A stretch of 64,000 nt of DNA, from assembly GCF_002407245.1 (NCBI RefSeq), contig NZ_CP010681.1, positions 1,736,001-1,800,000 on the forward strand, in the 5' to 3' direction. The position numbers and the translations under genes were made by a program. The stretch is from Phaeobacter piscinae. Lineage in GTDB: Bacteria; Pseudomonadota; Alphaproteobacteria; Rhodobacterales; Rhodobacteraceae. Shown piece by piece: positions 18,764-31,011 of the stretch (position 1 is its first letter; each line of letters opens with the position of its first letter). The notes below the pieces were generated by a model that was not told the DNA's origin, made no database searches, and was given only the letters and a program-made list of their open reading frames with translations.

Positions 18764-18891
18764 GGAGGCTGCCCTCATTGCAATCGCGCATTGCGCAGGA
18801 AATCCGCCAGGACCGGCCGAAGCGCAGGACATACCCCGCCTGATAGCGAAGCGCCAGACGGGCTGAACGCCTCAGCCTGAAAACCGCACGT

Positions 18892-18920
18892 AAAAACGCC
18901 CGAAGCGATGCCTCGGGCGT
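18892..18920 (-). terminator. Terminator after lpd
   Basis: Minus-strand ACGCCCGA/TCGGGCGT stem with a 9-nt loop followed by TTTTT, 37 bp after the lpd stop. Confidence 0.75.
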
Positions 18921-18956
18921 CCTGACGATCTTAATCAGACAGATCAGAAGATCTGC

Positions 18957-20351
18957 TTACATATGGATCACCCGGTCAAAGGCATCCAGCACGCTCTCAT
19001 GCATCATTTCGCTCAACGTCGGATGCGGGAAAACGGTGTTCATCAGGTCTTCCTCGGTGGTTTCCAGCTGGCGGCCGACCACATAGCCCTGAATCATCTC
19101 GGTCACCTCGGCCCCCACCATATGGGCGCCCAAGAGTTCACCTGTTTTGGCATCAAAGATGGTCTTTACCATGCCTTCGGCCTCACCCAGGGCAATCGCC
19201 TTGCCGTTGCCGATGAAGGGGAAGCGCCCGACCTTGATGTCATAGCCCAGTTCCTTGGCCTTCGCCTCGGTGTAGCCGACGGAGGCGACCTGAGGCTGGC
19301 AATAGGTGCAGCCGGCAATGCTCTCGGGCTTTACGGCATGCGCGTGTTTGCCCGCGATCAACTCCGCCACCATGACGCCCTCGTGGGAGGCCTTATGCGC
19401 CAGCCAGGGCGCACCGGCGATATCGCCAATCGCATAAAGCCCATCAACGCCAGTGCGGCAGAATTCATCCGTGACAACATGGGTGCGATCAACTTTGACG
19501 CCGAGACCTTCCAGCCCCAGCCCCTCGACGTTGCCGACGATGCCCACGGCGGAAATCACCGTGTCAAATTCCTGTTTCTCGACCTTGCCGCCGACCTCGA
19601 TATGGGCGGTGACTTTGCCCTTACCGCGGTCCAGCTGCTTGACCATGGCTTTCTCCATGATCTTCATGCCCTGTTTGACAAAGGCCTTCTTGGCAAAGGC
19701 GGAAATCTCCGCATCTTCCACCGGCAGCACCCGGTCCATGACTTCGACAACAGTCGTATCAGCGCCCAGGGTGTTGTAGAAACTTGCAAATTCAATACCG
19801 ATGGCGCCCGATCCGATCACCAGCAACTTCTTCGGCATCCGCACCGGATCCAGCGCATGCTTATAGGTCCAGACCAGATCGCCGTCCGCCTCAAGCCCGG
19901 GCAATTCCCGCGCGCGGGCGCCGGTGGCCAGCACGATGTTCTTCGCCGCCAGCTCCTGCGTGCCCTTGTCGGTCTTCACAGATACTTTGCCCTTGGCCGG
20001 AAGCGTCGCCTCGCCCATGACAACGGCGATCTTGTTCTTCTTCATCAGGTGGCCAATGCCGGAGGACAGCTGTTTCGCCACCCCGCGCGAGCGTTTCACC
20101 ACCGCGTCCAGATCATAGCCGATGTTCTCGGCCTTCAGGCCGAAATCCTTGGCCCGCTCCATCAGGTGAAACACTTCCGACGACCGCAACAGCGCCTTGG
20201 TCGGGATACAGCCCCAGTTCAGGCAGATGCCGCCCATATGTTCACGCTCGACAATGCAGGTCTTCAGCCCCAGCTGAGCGGCACGGATGGCAGCCACATA
20301 GCCCCCCGGCCCTGCGCCGATTACGATCACGTCATAGGTTTCTGCGGCCAT
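18957..20351 (-). CDS. lpd: Dihydrolipoyl dehydrogenase (E3)
   Basis: A 464-residue flavoprotein disulfide reductase that reoxidises dihydrolipoyl groups of 2-oxoacid dehydrogenase complexes. FAD motif VIGAGPGGYVAA (residues 10-21), redox disulfide Cys43/Cys48 in GGICLNWGCIPTK, a second nucleotide site KKLLVIGSGAIGIEFASF, and the C-terminal His-Glu block HPTLSEMMHE. It is not beside another dehydrogenase gene. A palindrome nearly identical to that before pdhA lies 31 bp upstream of the start, so it is probably the E3 of the pyruvate dehydrogenase complex encoded at 39.4-43.2 kb. Confidence 0.96.
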   Translation of the reverse strand: MAAETYDVIVIGAGPGGYVAAIRAAQLGLKTCIVEREHMGGICLNWGCIPTKALLRSSEVFHLMERAKDFGLKAENIGYDLDAVVKRSRGVAKQLSSGIGHLMKKNKIAVVMGEATLPAKGKVSVKTDKGTQELAAKNIVLATGARARELPGLEADGDLVWTYKHALDPVRMPKKLLVIGSGAIGIEFASFYNTLGADTTVVEVMDRVLPVEDAEISAFAKKAFVKQGMKIMEKAMVKQLDRGKGKVTAHIEVGGKVEKQEFDTVISAVGIVGNVEGLGLEGLGVKVDRTHVVTDEFCRTGVDGLYAIGDIAGAPWLAHKASHEGVMVAELIAGKHAHAVKPESIAGCTYCQPQVASVGYTEAKAKELGYDIKVGRFPFIGNGKAIALGEAEGMVKTIFDAKTGELLGAHMVGAEVTEMIQGYVVGRQLETTEEDLMNTVFPHPTLSEMMHESVLDAFDRVIHM

Positions 20352-20381
20352 GGTGGTTCCTCGCCAAGCTGGATCAAAAAC

Positions 20382-20399
20382 TAGTTCACCGTTAAACTA
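20382..20399. promoter_or_regulatory. PDH-type palindromic operator before lpd
   Basis: TAGTTCA-CCGT-TAAACTA is an inverted repeat with one mismatch. It ends 30 bp before the lpd ATG and matches the perfect palindrome upstream of pdhA at 39342-39359. The flanking bases AAC before and T after are also shared. The regulator is unknown. Confidence 0.6.
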
Positions 20400-20460
20400 T
20401 TTCTCGCTGCACTGCAATCATCCAGTGCAGGCTCATAGCCGCCATGCAAGAAACAGCAAC

Positions 20461-20487
20461 GCCGCACCCCGATCCTTGGGGCGCGGC
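20461..20487 (-). terminator. Possible weak terminator after the DUF924 gene region
   Basis: GCCGC-rich arms (GCCGCACCCC/GGGGCGCGGC) form a stable hairpin between lpd and DUF924, but it lacks a clean T-run on either strand. It lies downstream of the DUF924 stop on the minus strand. Confidence 0.3.
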
Positions 20488-20542
20488 GCAAAACCAGTGT
20501 CAGGTCAGGACGTGTTTCAGGCAAGCCTGAAAGGCAACTGCC

Positions 20543-21121
20543 TCAGCCTGCGGCCTGCAGACTGCGCATGGTGCTGCCATAGCCGCCAGCCATGACGTAA
20601 TCCATTTCCGGTGCCGTGCTGCTGCGCGACAGCGCCTCATTGCGATAAGGGAAGCGACCAAACTGCCGGATCACCTCGCGGTGGGCCCGCGCATGAAGCA
20701 GGTTGGAGGCACCGTTCTTGGGCATCCGCTCCAGCATCAGCCGCACACAGCGTTCCTGATCGCACAGGTTCTCCGAATGCATCAGCGGCAGGTAGAAAAA
20801 CTGCCGCTGCGGTTCGTCGATCTTCATGTCCCAGGACTTGCTGATCGCACATTTCGCCGCCGCCAGCGCCAACGTATCCGTGGCAAAGGCCTGCGCCTCC
20901 CCCCGGAACATATTGCGCGGGAACTGGTCGGTCAGGATGATATAGGCCAGAACCCCCTTCGGCCCGCTGCGCCAGTGGTCACATTTGCCCTCGCAGGCGG
21001 CCTCCCACGTCGTCTCGAACCGGCGCCGGATCTCCTGATCCAGCGCGTCATCCTGCATATACCAGCCCTTCTCACCCGTGCTTACGAGCCAGAAGTCTAG
21101 GATCTCCTCAGGACCTGTCAT
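20543..21121 (-). CDS. DUF924 family protein
   Basis: A 192-residue protein with the DUF924 hallmarks: N-terminal EEILDFWL, the central IILTDQFPRNMFRG (about residues 61-74) and YLPLMHSENLCDQ. The fold is predicted alpha-helical and TPR-like; the biochemical function is unknown. The start MTGPEEILDFW matches family members. It lies upstream of lpd in the same orientation, but a 190-bp spacer containing the lpd operator separates them, so they are probably independent transcripts. Confidence 0.88.
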   Translation of the reverse strand: MTGPEEILDFWLVSTGEKGWYMQDDALDQEIRRRFETTWEAACEGKCDHWRSGPKGVLAYIILTDQFPRNMFRGEAQAFATDTLALAAAKCAISKSWDMKIDEPQRQFFYLPLMHSENLCDQERCVRLMLERMPKNGASNLLHARAHREVIRQFGRFPYRNEALSRSSTAPEMDYVMAGGYGSTMRSLQAAG

Positions 21122-21258
21122 AGGTCTGCCTCCACATAGATACCGTCCTGAAATTCAGACGCTTTTGCAGAGATTTTACAAGGGGAAGCGCGTCACGATT
21201 TGCGTCATACACGACAGTTTCGTGAAAATTTCACCACAAATCCCGCAAGTTAGCGCAA

Positions 21259-22533
21259 TCACCCAGCTTCGGCGGCGGCTTCCTGCTCCTCGATTTCCGT
21301 CTCGATTGCATATTCCTGGGCAAATTCAACCACAACAGGTGACCCGGTCGGCGCCATCGGTGACATGATCCCGGTCTCTTCGGTCGGAATGGCGGGACGC
21401 TGAGTCGTGCGATAGCCGGCATAGACCGCCAGCAGCAGCAGCAGCACCGCCATGAACAGGAAGAACCCCGGCGCGCCGAACACACTGTCGCCCATCATCC
21501 AGCCAGTGATCAGCGGCCCGGCCACAGCCCCCAGACCGTTGATGAACACCAGCCCGCCAGAGGCCGCCGGCATATCGTCATAGTCGAGGTAGTCATTGGT
21601 ATGGGCGATCAGCAATGAGTAGAGCGGGTTGGTCATGCCACCGATCAGGAAGGCCGCGACCAACAGGAAATTGAAGTCGGTCCCAAGTATCATCGCCCCG
21701 ATGGCCGCAGCCCCGGCAACCGCTGCACCAAACAGGATCAGCACCCGGCGATCCATCCGGTCCGACATCCAGCCCAGCGGATATTGCATCACCACGGCCC
21801 CCACGTAGAAGGTCGCAACAAAGATCGAGATCTGCGTCAGGCTCAGCCCCGCAGAGGCGGCATAGACCGCGCTCATGCCGAACTGGGCCGAGAACACACC
21901 GCCCAGCAAGAACATGCCAACACAGCCCAAGGGCGAGGCATCCATCAGCTGGCGCAACGACATCGGCTTGGTTCGGTCAAAGGCAGGCGTCGGCGAAATC
22001 GACAGCAGAATCGGTGCGAAGGACACCGAAACCACCACCGAAGCAATTACGAAGGTCTCATAGCCCGACGGATCGCCCACCAGCATCAGCGCCTGCGCGC
22101 TGACAATGCCGACCATCTGCACGATCATATAGAGCGACAGCGCCTTGCCCCGGTTTGCATTGTCGGAGGCGTTGTTGAGCCAGCTTTCGGCCGTGACATA
22201 CACGCCGGAGAAGCAAAAGCCGATCACCACACGGCCCAGCATCCAGGCCACCGGGTTGGTGACCGCAGGATAGAGGATCATCACCGCGGAGATGAACGAC
22301 GCCAGCGCCGCAAAGACCCGCACATGACCCACCCGGCGGATCATCTCCGGCGCCAGCCGCGACCCGCCCAGAAAGCCAACAAAATAGGCCGACATGACAA
22401 AGGACATCTGAAGGGTGGAGAACCCCTCAATATCGCCGCGCACACCCAGGAGCGTGCCCTGAAGACCGTTGCCGATCATCAGCATTCCCATGCCCAACAG
22501 CAGCGCCCATGCGCTAGACAGCACCTGCCACAT
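21259..22533 (-). CDS. MFS transporter, YcaD-like
   Basis: A 424-residue MFS protein with twelve predicted membrane helices and a hydrophilic acidic C-terminal tail (about residues 388-424, ending EIEEQEAAAEAG). FVMSAYFVGFLGGS after the first helix and ESWLNNASDNANRGKALS in the central loop are typical of the YcaD subgroup. Substrate is unknown. GGAGAG lies 8 bp ahead of the ATG. It is transcribed in the same direction as DUF924 and lpd, with 137 bp to the former. The 22534-22782 gap upstream shows no gene. Confidence 0.85.
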   Translation of the reverse strand: MWQVLSSAWALLLGMGMLMIGNGLQGTLLGVRGDIEGFSTLQMSFVMSAYFVGFLGGSRLAPEMIRRVGHVRVFAALASFISAVMILYPAVTNPVAWMLGRVVIGFCFSGVYVTAESWLNNASDNANRGKALSLYMIVQMVGIVSAQALMLVGDPSGYETFVIASVVVSVSFAPILLSISPTPAFDRTKPMSLRQLMDASPLGCVGMFLLGGVFSAQFGMSAVYAASAGLSLTQISIFVATFYVGAVVMQYPLGWMSDRMDRRVLILFGAAVAGAAAIGAMILGTDFNFLLVAAFLIGGMTNPLYSLLIAHTNDYLDYDDMPAASGGLVFINGLGAVAGPLITGWMMGDSVFGAPGFFLFMAVLLLLLAVYAGYRTTQRPAIPTEETGIMSPMAPTGSPVVVEFAQEYAIETEIEEQEAAAEAG

Positions 22534-22782
22534 TGCCCGTCTCTCCTACTTCGCTTGTCTGTTCCGGAGCGCGCCAATCCGGCTCCGGCCCCGCGCCGGG
22601 GTCTTGTTTAAATGAATATCGGCGTCGCGAGTGCCGCGCGCCGTTATGGACCGGGCCTCATGGCAGTTTGATGACCACGCGACCCCAAAAACCGGGCGTG
22701 CAGATGGCAGACCCGGTGACGACAGTTCCCGACCCGACCAGAGGTCAGACCGGATAAAATCACTTCTTGCTGAAATTGCGCC

Positions 22783-23853
22783 TCAGGTCTGTGACAACTC
22801 CGCCATCGGCGGGATCAAAAGCGACGCATCGCCATAGGAAAAGAACCGGTATTCCTCTGCCAGGGCATGATCATAAATTGCCCTGATCCTGTCCTGCCCC
22901 ATCAGCGCCGATACCAACATCAGCAGCGTCGACTTCGGCAGGTGGAAATTCGTCATCAGCGCGTCGACCACATGGAAGGTGAAGCCGGGATAGATAAAGA
23001 TATCCGTATCCCCCTCCCAAGGCTGGATCGCACCCGATTGTGCCGCACTTTCGATCAGACGCAGCGCCGTGGTGCCAACCGGGATCACCCGCCCGCCTGC
23101 CGCCTTGGTCGCGGCAATCTCCGCCGCCGCCTCGGCGCTGACGCGGCCCCATTCGGCATGCATCCGGTGGGTGGTCACATCCTCCACCTTCACCGGCAGG
23201 AAGGTCCCTGCGCCCACATGCAGCGTCACATAGCTGATCTCGACACCCTTGGCCTGCAATTCCGCCAACAGCGCGTCGTCAAAATGCAGGGATGCCGTCG
23301 GGGCCGCAACCGCGCCGGAGTTGCGCGCCCAGACCGTCTGATAGTCGGTTTTATCCTGCTCATCTGCAGGCCGTTTGGCCGCGATATAAGGCGGCAGCGG
23401 CATTGCCCCCGCCTCCGCCAGAGCGGCATCAAAATCGGTCCCACTCAGATTGAACGCCAGATGCCCCTGCCCATCCTCAATCCGCTCCAATGTCGCGCTC
23501 AGCGCGTCGGAGAAAATGATCTCTTCGCCCAGCTTGACCTTCTTCAGCGGCTTCAACAGCGCCGCCCAGCTGCCATCGGCGCCCGGATCCAGCAGTGTCA
23601 CCTCCACCTTGGCGGCCATCGGCCCCTGTGCGGTGTCGCGGTGACGCAGCCCGCTGAGCCGCGCGGGGATCACCTTGGTGTCATTCAGCACCAGCCGGTC
23701 GCCGGGCCGCAGCCACTGGCCCAGATTGGCCACGCGGGCATCGCTGATACGGTCGCCCTCCGCCACCAGCAGCCGCGCGGAACTGCGCGGCACCGCCGGA
23801 CGGGTGGCAATGCGGTCATCGGGAAGATCGAAGTCAAAATCACTGAGTTTCAT
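22783..23853 (-). CDS. queA: S-adenosylmethionine:tRNA ribosyltransferase-isomerase
   Basis: A 356-residue QueA, which transfers and isomerises the ribosyl group of SAM onto 7-aminomethyl-7-deazaguanine in tRNA to form epoxyqueuosine. The family start [20 protein letters not shown] and the blocks [38 protein letters not shown] and [15 protein letters not shown] are all present and length is usual. No other queuosine gene is nearby. It is divergently spaced by 103 bp from the end of the AsmA-like gene, which runs in the same direction. Confidence 0.95.
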   Translation of the reverse strand: MKLSDFDFDLPDDRIATRPAVPRSSARLLVAEGDRISDARVANLGQWLRPGDRLVLNDTKVIPARLSGLRHRDTAQGPMAAKVEVTLLDPGADGSWAALLKPLKKVKLGEEIIFSDALSATLERIEDGQGHLAFNLSGTDFDAALAEAGAMPLPPYIAAKRPADEQDKTDYQTVWARNSGAVAAPTASLHFDDALLAELQAKGVEISYVTLHVGAGTFLPVKVEDVTTHRMHAEWGRVSAEAAAEIAATKAAGGRVIPVGTTALRLIESAAQSGAIQPWEGDTDIFIYPGFTFHVVDALMTNFHLPKSTLLMLVSALMGQDRIRAIYDHALAEEYRFFSYGDASLLIPPMAELSQT

Positions 23854-23956
23854 AAGCTGCGATATAGGCTGTTGCGCCGCACTTGGCCAATAGGTTTTGT
23901 CCAGAAAACCGCCAAACGCCGTGCCGAAACCAGCCCCCGACCAAGATGCAGCTCGC

Positions 23957-26900
23957 TTAACGATCTTCGCCGGGTGAGACGGAATAGGGCGGCCTTTCCC
24001 GCTCAGCCCGTGGCACCACGGTGCTGGGCGGCTCCTCCCCCGGCAGGCGCGGCGCCGGACCCCGGAACAGCTCGCGGAAAATCCCCGGTGCCAGTCCCGA
24101 CAGCGGGTTTACCTGTACGCGCGGATCATCCGCCGCCCCCTTCAACGTGAAGGCAAAGCCAATCAGCCCCTCGCCCTTGCGGGTGAACACCCGGCCAACC
24201 GCATTGAGCAGATAGATCGGAGAAATCACCCCCCGCATGTTCAGCACGCTGCGCTCCAGATCGTAATTGCCATCCATGGAGAGACCAATCGACGGCCCCA
24301 CCGCGCTGCTCTCATGGACAATCAGATGGGTCGCGCCCAGCCGGAACTTGGCTTCCACCGTGGTGAACAGAATGCCCTGCCCCGCCAGCGCATCGATCAG
24401 CCCGACCACGCTCACCGCATTGAGCAGCGCCGCCATTGATGGCGCGTCTTTGATGCGGGTGTTCTTCACCTCGATCTGGCCGTCATATTCACCGGGCGCG
24501 CCGGGGGCCGGGACCAGCGACATATCAAAGGTGCCGCCGGAGCCATGACGCAGCACGCCCGCCGCGCGGAACACCCCGCCTGCGTCTTCTGACTGGATCC
24601 GGGTGGCAAAGCCGCCGTCCTTTGGCACCACGACACCGCTGACGCCGGTCTGTCCGTTCAATGCTGCGGTAAAATCACCGTTCAACCCGCCGGTGGTGGA
24701 AAACCGGCCGCGAAAACCAGTCAGCGCAATACTGTCGGTGACCTGCATTCGGTCCAATTGCAGCGTAATTGGCCCCGTTCCGCCAGAGGAGCCACCACTG
24801 CTGCCACTGCCGCCGGATCCATCCGGCATCCGGCGCAAATCAAGCACACCGCTGCGGATGTTGATGCCTGGCGCCCGCGCGCCACGCCCGACCAGCTCAA
24901 CCGCCCCTCGGAACCAGCCTCGCAAGTCCACCCGGTCAAACAGCGCCCGGCGAAGGCCACCCCCCGGTTCCAGCGTGACACGGCCAGAGGCCTGCAACCC
25001 CGCCCCCTCTAGCGACAGCGCCTCCACCTGCGGCGGCTCTCCCAGCAGCGCGCGCAGTTGCAGCCGACCGGTGCCCGCCTCGCTCAGCCGCCAGCTCAGC
25101 GCCGGGATCCGCAGGCCAAGCCCGGCCAGATCGCTCTCCAGTGTCAGCCTTGGCGCAGACCCCTTGTCGATCACCACCTCATAGCGGCCCTCACCGCGAC
25201 CAAAAACCGATCCCTTCGGCAGGCCAATGCGCAGGGCGTCAACCGTGGCCTGCGACAGCTCAATCGTGCCGTTGACCCGCACAGGTGGTGGCTGACCCGC
25301 TGCCGCAGTTGCCCGCTCCGCCGCCGGACCGACGGCCTGCCGCCAGATCAGGCTGCCCGGCACTCCCGACAGCGCGCCGTCCCCTTCGATCTGCACATGA
25401 TCCTGATCGCCGCTCAGCCCCAGCACCTCCGCCGAGAGGCTCTCTCCCGGCACCAGCACATCACTGGCGGCCCCACGGATGCGCCCGCGGTAGTGATAGG
25501 TGATCTCGTCAGGTGTCACCCCCTTGCGCAGCGGCAAGGACAGCGTGCCGCTCAGTGCCACCCGACCGGAGGCCAGATCCACCGGCAACCCTGCCTTCTC
25601 CATCACCGACAGCGGCGGACGGTTGAGCAACGACAGTGCCGCCGTCACCTGCCCCGAAGCCTCAATCCTGGCGATCCCCGGCGCGCCATCCTTCACCGAT
25701 GTATCCGGAATGATGAACGAGGTGCCCGCCGCATCCACGCGCCCGCCCTGATCCGCCGTCACCCAGCCCTTCGTCGCCATAACCACCAACCGGTTGCCAT
25801 AAAGGCTGAACTGACCGGCGGCCTCGCGCAGGGGCGGCAGCGATTTCTGAAACTTCACCGCCGCATCCTCAAACGCCAGATCCAGATAGACAAAGGGTTT
25901 CGCTGTCCCGCTGCCACGCATGGCAAAATTCACATCCCGGGCATAGCCCGCCAGCAGGTTCTCGCGCACCCATTCGCGCGGCTTGGGTGGCGCCGCCGCA
26001 GGCCAGACCTCCTTCAGCCGCGCCGCAGACATGCCATTGGCGCGCCCGTTCAGCGCGTAGTCCCAGCCTGCCTGCCCGGCAGAAATCTCCCCGTCCAGCA
26101 GGATCCGCGTATCACCGTCCCGCACCAGCATCTGGCCCAGACGCAGACGGAACGGTGCCATCTCAAGCTTGAAATCCGCCGTCACCCCCGCCAGATCCAG
26201 CGGCGTGTCATAGAGTTTCGCCGGGTTGAGGCTCAGGTCCTGAAACCGCAGCTGCCCGACCAGATCGGTTAGCTGGCCGTTTTCCACCCCGATCAGACGC
26301 GCCCGCCCCTCCATCGTGCCGGAACCCCAACCACTGTTCACCGACAGCTCGTTAAAGCGCAGCTCCTGGCGGTCCGGCAAATAGGTGAAATAGCTCTGCG
26401 CGCCGGTGATCGGCACCGGGCGGGTGGCGGCGGTGGGCTGGATCACCCCCTCGCCAATCTGCAGGCTGGCAGACACCGGCAGCAAGGCTCCGACACTACT
26501 AATCGCACCGCGCAGGGAGCCTGAGATCGGCGCGTCCAGCACGTCCAACCAGCCGAGGGCAGCACTCTGTGCGGCGATATCCTTGCTGGCGACAGAATTG
26601 ACCAGCACGCCAAATTCCGCCGCCTTGTCGCCAATCGCGGAGCTGTAGTTCGCCTCAACCGTGCCAACATAATCGCGCCCGCTCAGCAATGAGAACCCGG
26701 CTGCCAACTCGATATCCTGACCGCTGCGGCTCATGCGAATACTGCCGCCATCCAGCGTCCAGACCCGCCCCAGACGCGCATCCTCATAGCGCAGCGTCAG
26801 CGCCTCGGTCTCCACTGCGATCAGTGCCGACAGCACCGGCAGCTCCAGCTGGCTGTCCCATTGCTCAATCAGCGCTGGCAGGGTGGCCGCCTGCCGCAGC

Positions 26901-27691
26901 GGCGCCTCCCCCTCAGCCAGACTCAGCGCCAAGCCGCCGCTGTTGTCCCGCCTGAGGGTGCCATAAAGCCCGCTCAGCATAATCGTCTTGGGCCGGATCT
27001 GACCGCGCAGCAGCGGCCGCATCGCCAGCGAGGCCTGTGCATCCGCCAGCCGCGCCACCCGCGCGCCGGTCTCGTCGCGCAGGGTCACATCACGCAGGCT
27101 GACACGGGGCCGCCAGCCCCGGTTCACCACCAGATGAATGGCCCCGAATTCAATGCTCAATCCACCCAGATGCCGCTCAATTCGCCGCTCCACCCGGTCG
27201 CGCAGCCAATCCGGCGCGTCAAACCGCGTCCCCAGCCCCAAAAACACCACAGCACCCGCCAGCATCGCCAGAACCACGGCTGTGATGGTTGCGCTGCGCA
27301 GCATCCGGCGCAGAATGCGGGACTTTGACTTGGCGCTGGCATTCGACGCGGGCTGTGGCGCTGAAGCTGCCACCACTGGGTCTGCGTCCTCCTCAGCCGG
27401 TTTGACAAGGTCCCCGGCGGAAATGCCATCGGACGGCTGTGGCCCCGGTACCGGCACCGCCTCGTCCCGCATTCTGCGTTCCGCCTCGGCCTCTTCCCCT
27501 TCGGGCGCCGAGGTCACCACCTGCGTCTCCTTATCCGGCGCCTCCTCATCCGGGCCGAAAAACACCACAGTCTCCGGCGGCGGCACCGCCTTTGCGACAG
27601 CCACATCCTCCTCAGCCGCTGCCCCACTGGGCCCGGGTTCTTGCGCGGCATCCACCGGCGCAGAGGAAGATGGCTCCTGTTCAGGATCCAC
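23957..27691 (-). CDS. AsmA-like / YhdP-type envelope protein (DUF3971)
   Basis: A 1244-residue protein. Residues 1-125 are acidic, Pro/Ala-rich and probably cytoplasmic; a single membrane helix follows (about 130-152, [18 protein letters not shown]). The rest is a long periplasmic repeat of beta-rich segments of the AsmA/DUF3971 type, ending with the AsmA-like C-terminal block ([20 protein letters not shown], then [19 protein letters not shown]). Related YhdP and TamB-like proteins form bridges for phospholipid transport to the outer membrane; that role is inferred. A Gly/Ser-rich linker ([14 protein letters not shown]) sits near residue 965. It is divergent from bcp across 100 bp. Confidence 0.85.
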   Translation of the reverse strand: MDPEQEPSSSAPVDAAQEPGPSGAAAEEDVAVAKAVPPPETVVFFGPDEEAPDKETQVVTSAPEGEEAEAERRMRDEAVPVPGPQPSDGISAGDLVKPAEEDADPVVAASAPQPASNASAKSKSRILRRMLRSATITAVVLAMLAGAVVFLGLGTRFDAPDWLRDRVERRIERHLGGLSIEFGAIHLVVNRGWRPRVSLRDVTLRDETGARVARLADAQASLAMRPLLRGQIRPKTIMLSGLYGTLRRDNSGGLALSLAEGEAPLRQAATLPALIEQWDSQLELPVLSALIAVETEALTLRYEDARLGRVWTLDGGSIRMSRSGQDIELAAGFSLLSGRDYVGTVEANYSSAIGDKAAEFGVLVNSVASKDIAAQSAALGWLDVLDAPISGSLRGAISSVGALLPVSASLQIGEGVIQPTAATRPVPITGAQSYFTYLPDRQELRFNELSVNSGWGSGTMEGRARLIGVENGQLTDLVGQLRFQDLSLNPAKLYDTPLDLAGVTADFKLEMAPFRLRLGQMLVRDGDTRILLDGEISAGQAGWDYALNGRANGMSAARLKEVWPAAAPPKPREWVRENLLAGYARDVNFAMRGSGTAKPFVYLDLAFEDAAVKFQKSLPPLREAAGQFSLYGNRLVVMATKGWVTADQGGRVDAAGTSFIIPDTSVKDGAPGIARIEASGQVTAALSLLNRPPLSVMEKAGLPVDLASGRVALSGTLSLPLRKGVTPDEITYHYRGRIRGAASDVLVPGESLSAEVLGLSGDQDHVQIEGDGALSGVPGSLIWRQAVGPAAERATAAAGQPPPVRVNGTIELSQATVDALRIGLPKGSVFGRGEGRYEVVIDKGSAPRLTLESDLAGLGLRIPALSWRLSEAGTGRLQLRALLGEPPQVEALSLEGAGLQASGRVTLEPGGGLRRALFDRVDLRGWFRGAVELVGRGARAPGINIRSGVLDLRRMPDGSGGSGSSGGSSGGTGPITLQLDRMQVTDSIALTGFRGRFSTTGGLNGDFTAALNGQTGVSGVVVPKDGGFATRIQSEDAGGVFRAAGVLRHGSGGTFDMSLVPAPGAPGEYDGQIEVKNTRIKDAPSMAALLNAVSVVGLIDALAGQGILFTTVEAKFRLGATHLIVHESSAVGPSIGLSMDGNYDLERSVLNMRGVISPIYLLNAVGRVFTRKGEGLIGFAFTLKGAADDPRVQVNPLSGLAPGIFRELFRGPAPRLPGEEPPSTVVPRAERERPPYSVSPGEDR

Positions 27692-27791
27692 CGCTGTGGG
27701 TGAGGCTGGTTTAATCCTTGCTTTCCCTTTGCCTGTGATGGCCTAACTGTGGCACGCAAACCCTGCGAAACCGTTTTGGAGACCTCGAATT

Positions 27792-28253
27792 ATGCTCGCC
27801 CCCTCAGACCCCGCACCCTCCTTTAACCTGCCCCGCGATGGCGGTGGCACCGTGACGTTGGAGGAGCTGCGCGGCAAGGCCGTCGTGCTGTTCTTTTACC
27901 CCCGTGATGATACTCCGGGCTGCACCAAGGAATCCATCGGATTTTCCGAGCATCTGCAGGCCTTTGCCGATGCCGGGGCGGTGGTCTATGGCATCTCGAA
28001 GGATCCGGTTGCCAAACACGACAAATTTGTCGCCAAACACAGCCTGACCACGCCGCTGCTCTCCGATGCCGATGGCACCACCTGCGAGGATTATGGCGTC
28101 TGGAAAGAAAAGAACATGTACGGCAAGAAACACTGGGGGATCGAACGCTCGACCTTTCTCATCGACGGCGAGGGCAAGATCGCTCAGATCTGGCGCAAGG
28201 TGAAGGTCGATGGCCATGTCGCCGAGGTGCTGGAGGCCGCCAAGGCGCTCTGA
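27792..28253 (+). CDS. bcp: Peroxiredoxin, Bcp/PrxQ type
   Basis: A 153-residue thiol peroxidase. The peroxidatic Cys44 lies in FYPRDDTPGCTKES, preceded by the conserved Tyr-Pro. The resolving Cys found five residues later in E. coli Bcp is absent (Ser48-Ile49-Gly50); the only other Cys is Cys98 in GTTCEDYGVW, which could resolve from the following helix or the enzyme could work with one Cys. It reduces hydroperoxides using thioredoxin or glutaredoxin. GGAGA precedes the ATG. The DUF455 gene follows. Confidence 0.92.
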   Translation: MLAPSDPAPSFNLPRDGGGTVTLEELRGKAVVLFFYPRDDTPGCTKESIGFSEHLQAFADAGAVVYGISKDPVAKHDKFVAKHSLTTPLLSDADGTTCEDYGVWKEKNMYGKKHWGIERSTFLIDGEGKIAQIWRKVKVDGHVAEVLEAAKAL

Positions 28254-28394
28254 TGACCCATTCCGGCAGCCCTGCATATCCCCATAGACCGGGCGTAGGG
28301 CTGCCTATCCGCTTGCAGCGCAGCGCGCCGGGTGGCAGGGACTGGCCAACAACAGCCCCACTCAACAGCCCACCGCCAAAACGGATCCGCACCG

Positions 28395-29276
28395 ATGACC
28401 AGCGACGCAGCACAGACCCACCCAGACAGCCCTGACAGCCCGCTCAGCCTTGCGCAAATGGCGCAGGAGGTACTGACCACCGCCGATGGGCGCGAAAAAA
28501 CCGCCCTGTCGCGCCGCCATGCCGCGCACTGGTTTGCCTATCGCGCAGGTGATGCGGCAAAGATCGAGGTCGGAACCGCCAGCCCGCCGCTGCACCCCGC
28601 GCGTCCCGACAGACCTGAACTGCTGAACCCGCGCGATGTCCCCCGCCGCCGCCCGGGATCGGAAGCCGGGCGCAAGGCGCTGCTGCATGCCGTCGCCCAT
28701 ATCGAATTGAACGCGGTTGATCTGCATTGGGATATTATCGCGCGGTTCTCCCATGTGCCGATGCCGCTTGGATTTTTTGACGATTGGGTCAAAGCGGCGG
28801 ATGAAGAATCCAAACATTTCAACCTGATGTGCGACTGTCTTGAGGCATTGGGCAGCCATTACGGTGAGCTGCCCGCCCATGCCGGCATGTGGCGCGCCGC
28901 TGAAGACACCGCCGGGGATCTGATGGGCCGCCTCGCTGTCGTACCCATGGTGCTTGAGGCCCGCGGTCTGGACGTCACCCCCGGCATGATTGAAATCTTC
29001 CGCAAGGCAAAGCTCACCCAGGCGGTTGATGCGCTGGAGGTGATCTACGCCGAGGAAGTCAGCCATGTGGCCTATGGCTCAAAATGGTTTCATTTCCTCT
29101 GTGGACGCGACAATCTGGACCCGAAGGAGGTGTTTCATGACCTCGTGGGCCGGTATTTCCACGGCCATCTGAAACCGCCCTTCAACGAGGAAAAACGCGC
29201 CGAGGCTGGCATCCCACCGGATTTCTACTGGCCGCTGGCGGATGAGATCCCGGTCAAACCCCCGGCCTTGCGTTAA
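28395..29276 (+). CDS. DUF455 family ferritin-like protein
   Basis: A 293-residue protein of the DUF455 family with ferritin-like four-helix character. Possible metal-ligand residues are seen in HAVAHIELNAVDLHWD (about residues 97-112), ADEESKHFNLM (about 135-145) and EEVSHVAYG (about 229-237), the Glu-x6-Glu-x-x-His pattern of di-iron carboxylate proteins. The function of the family is unknown, although it is often near tRNA-modification or redox genes. The ATG at 28395 is used; an in-frame GTG at 28332 with GGCAGGG nearby is a possible alternative. It is 141 bp after bcp. Confidence 0.82.
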   Translation: MTSDAAQTHPDSPDSPLSLAQMAQEVLTTADGREKTALSRRHAAHWFAYRAGDAAKIEVGTASPPLHPARPDRPELLNPRDVPRRRPGSEAGRKALLHAVAHIELNAVDLHWDIIARFSHVPMPLGFFDDWVKAADEESKHFNLMCDCLEALGSHYGELPAHAGMWRAAEDTAGDLMGRLAVVPMVLEARGLDVTPGMIEIFRKAKLTQAVDALEVIYAEEVSHVAYGSKWFHFLCGRDNLDPKEVFHDLVGRYFHGHLKPPFNEEKRAEAGIPPDFYWPLADEIPVKPPALR

Positions 29277-29339
29277 CCCGGCGGGCCGCAATTAGGCCCC
29301 GAAAATGCCGCGAAACCTTTGCCCGTCACAGATAAAATC

Positions 29340-29371
29340 GGCCTGCCTATCATGGGCGGGCCGTTTTGTTT
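29340..29371 (+). terminator. Terminator after DUF455 gene
   Basis: GGCCTGCC / GGCGGGCC 8-bp stem with one U-G pair followed by GTTTTGTTT. Confidence 0.6.
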
Positions 29372-29679
29372 AACCTCCGCCGACACCCCGCCTGCGCCAC
29401 CGTGATCTGGCCAAACCCACCCGATATCGGCGGCTTTTCGCTCATTCCCCGGCCGATCCACACAGCTGCCGCGCCGTTTCCGCGCGGACCCGCCGAACAC
29501 TGGGTCAACAGGCTTGCCCAAACTGATCCGGCTGGCTATTCCCTTTCGCCATGGCGCGCGAACGCGGCCTGGCACTGCGACAGGGCAGCTCCGATGGGAC
29601 CGGATCTGGCCATATGGAACCGGCAGGAGGAGCGCCGGGGACTGCAGCGCCACAACTGGGGCAGGACAAGGACCAAAGC
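29372..29679. other. Intergenic region before the M23 peptidase
   Basis: About 310 bp. An open frame continues upstream from the peptidase to 29551, but its composition (Gly, Ala, Gln, Pro-rich, MARERGLALRQGSS) does not resemble the family N-terminus, so I treat it as leader. No promoter could be assigned. Confidence 0.4.

Positions 29680-31000
<1,321 letters not shown>

Positions 31001-31011
<11 letters not shown>

Noticed and set aside
18963..20384. A 473-codon open frame antisense to lpd
   Set aside because: It mirrors the lpd gene in a GC-rich genome, its product is His-rich with no family pattern, and lpd has all its catalytic motifs.
22631..22837. A 68-codon plus-strand ORF between the MFS and queA genes
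   Set aside because: It overlaps the queA 3' end, lacks a ribosome-binding site and shows no protein-like pattern.
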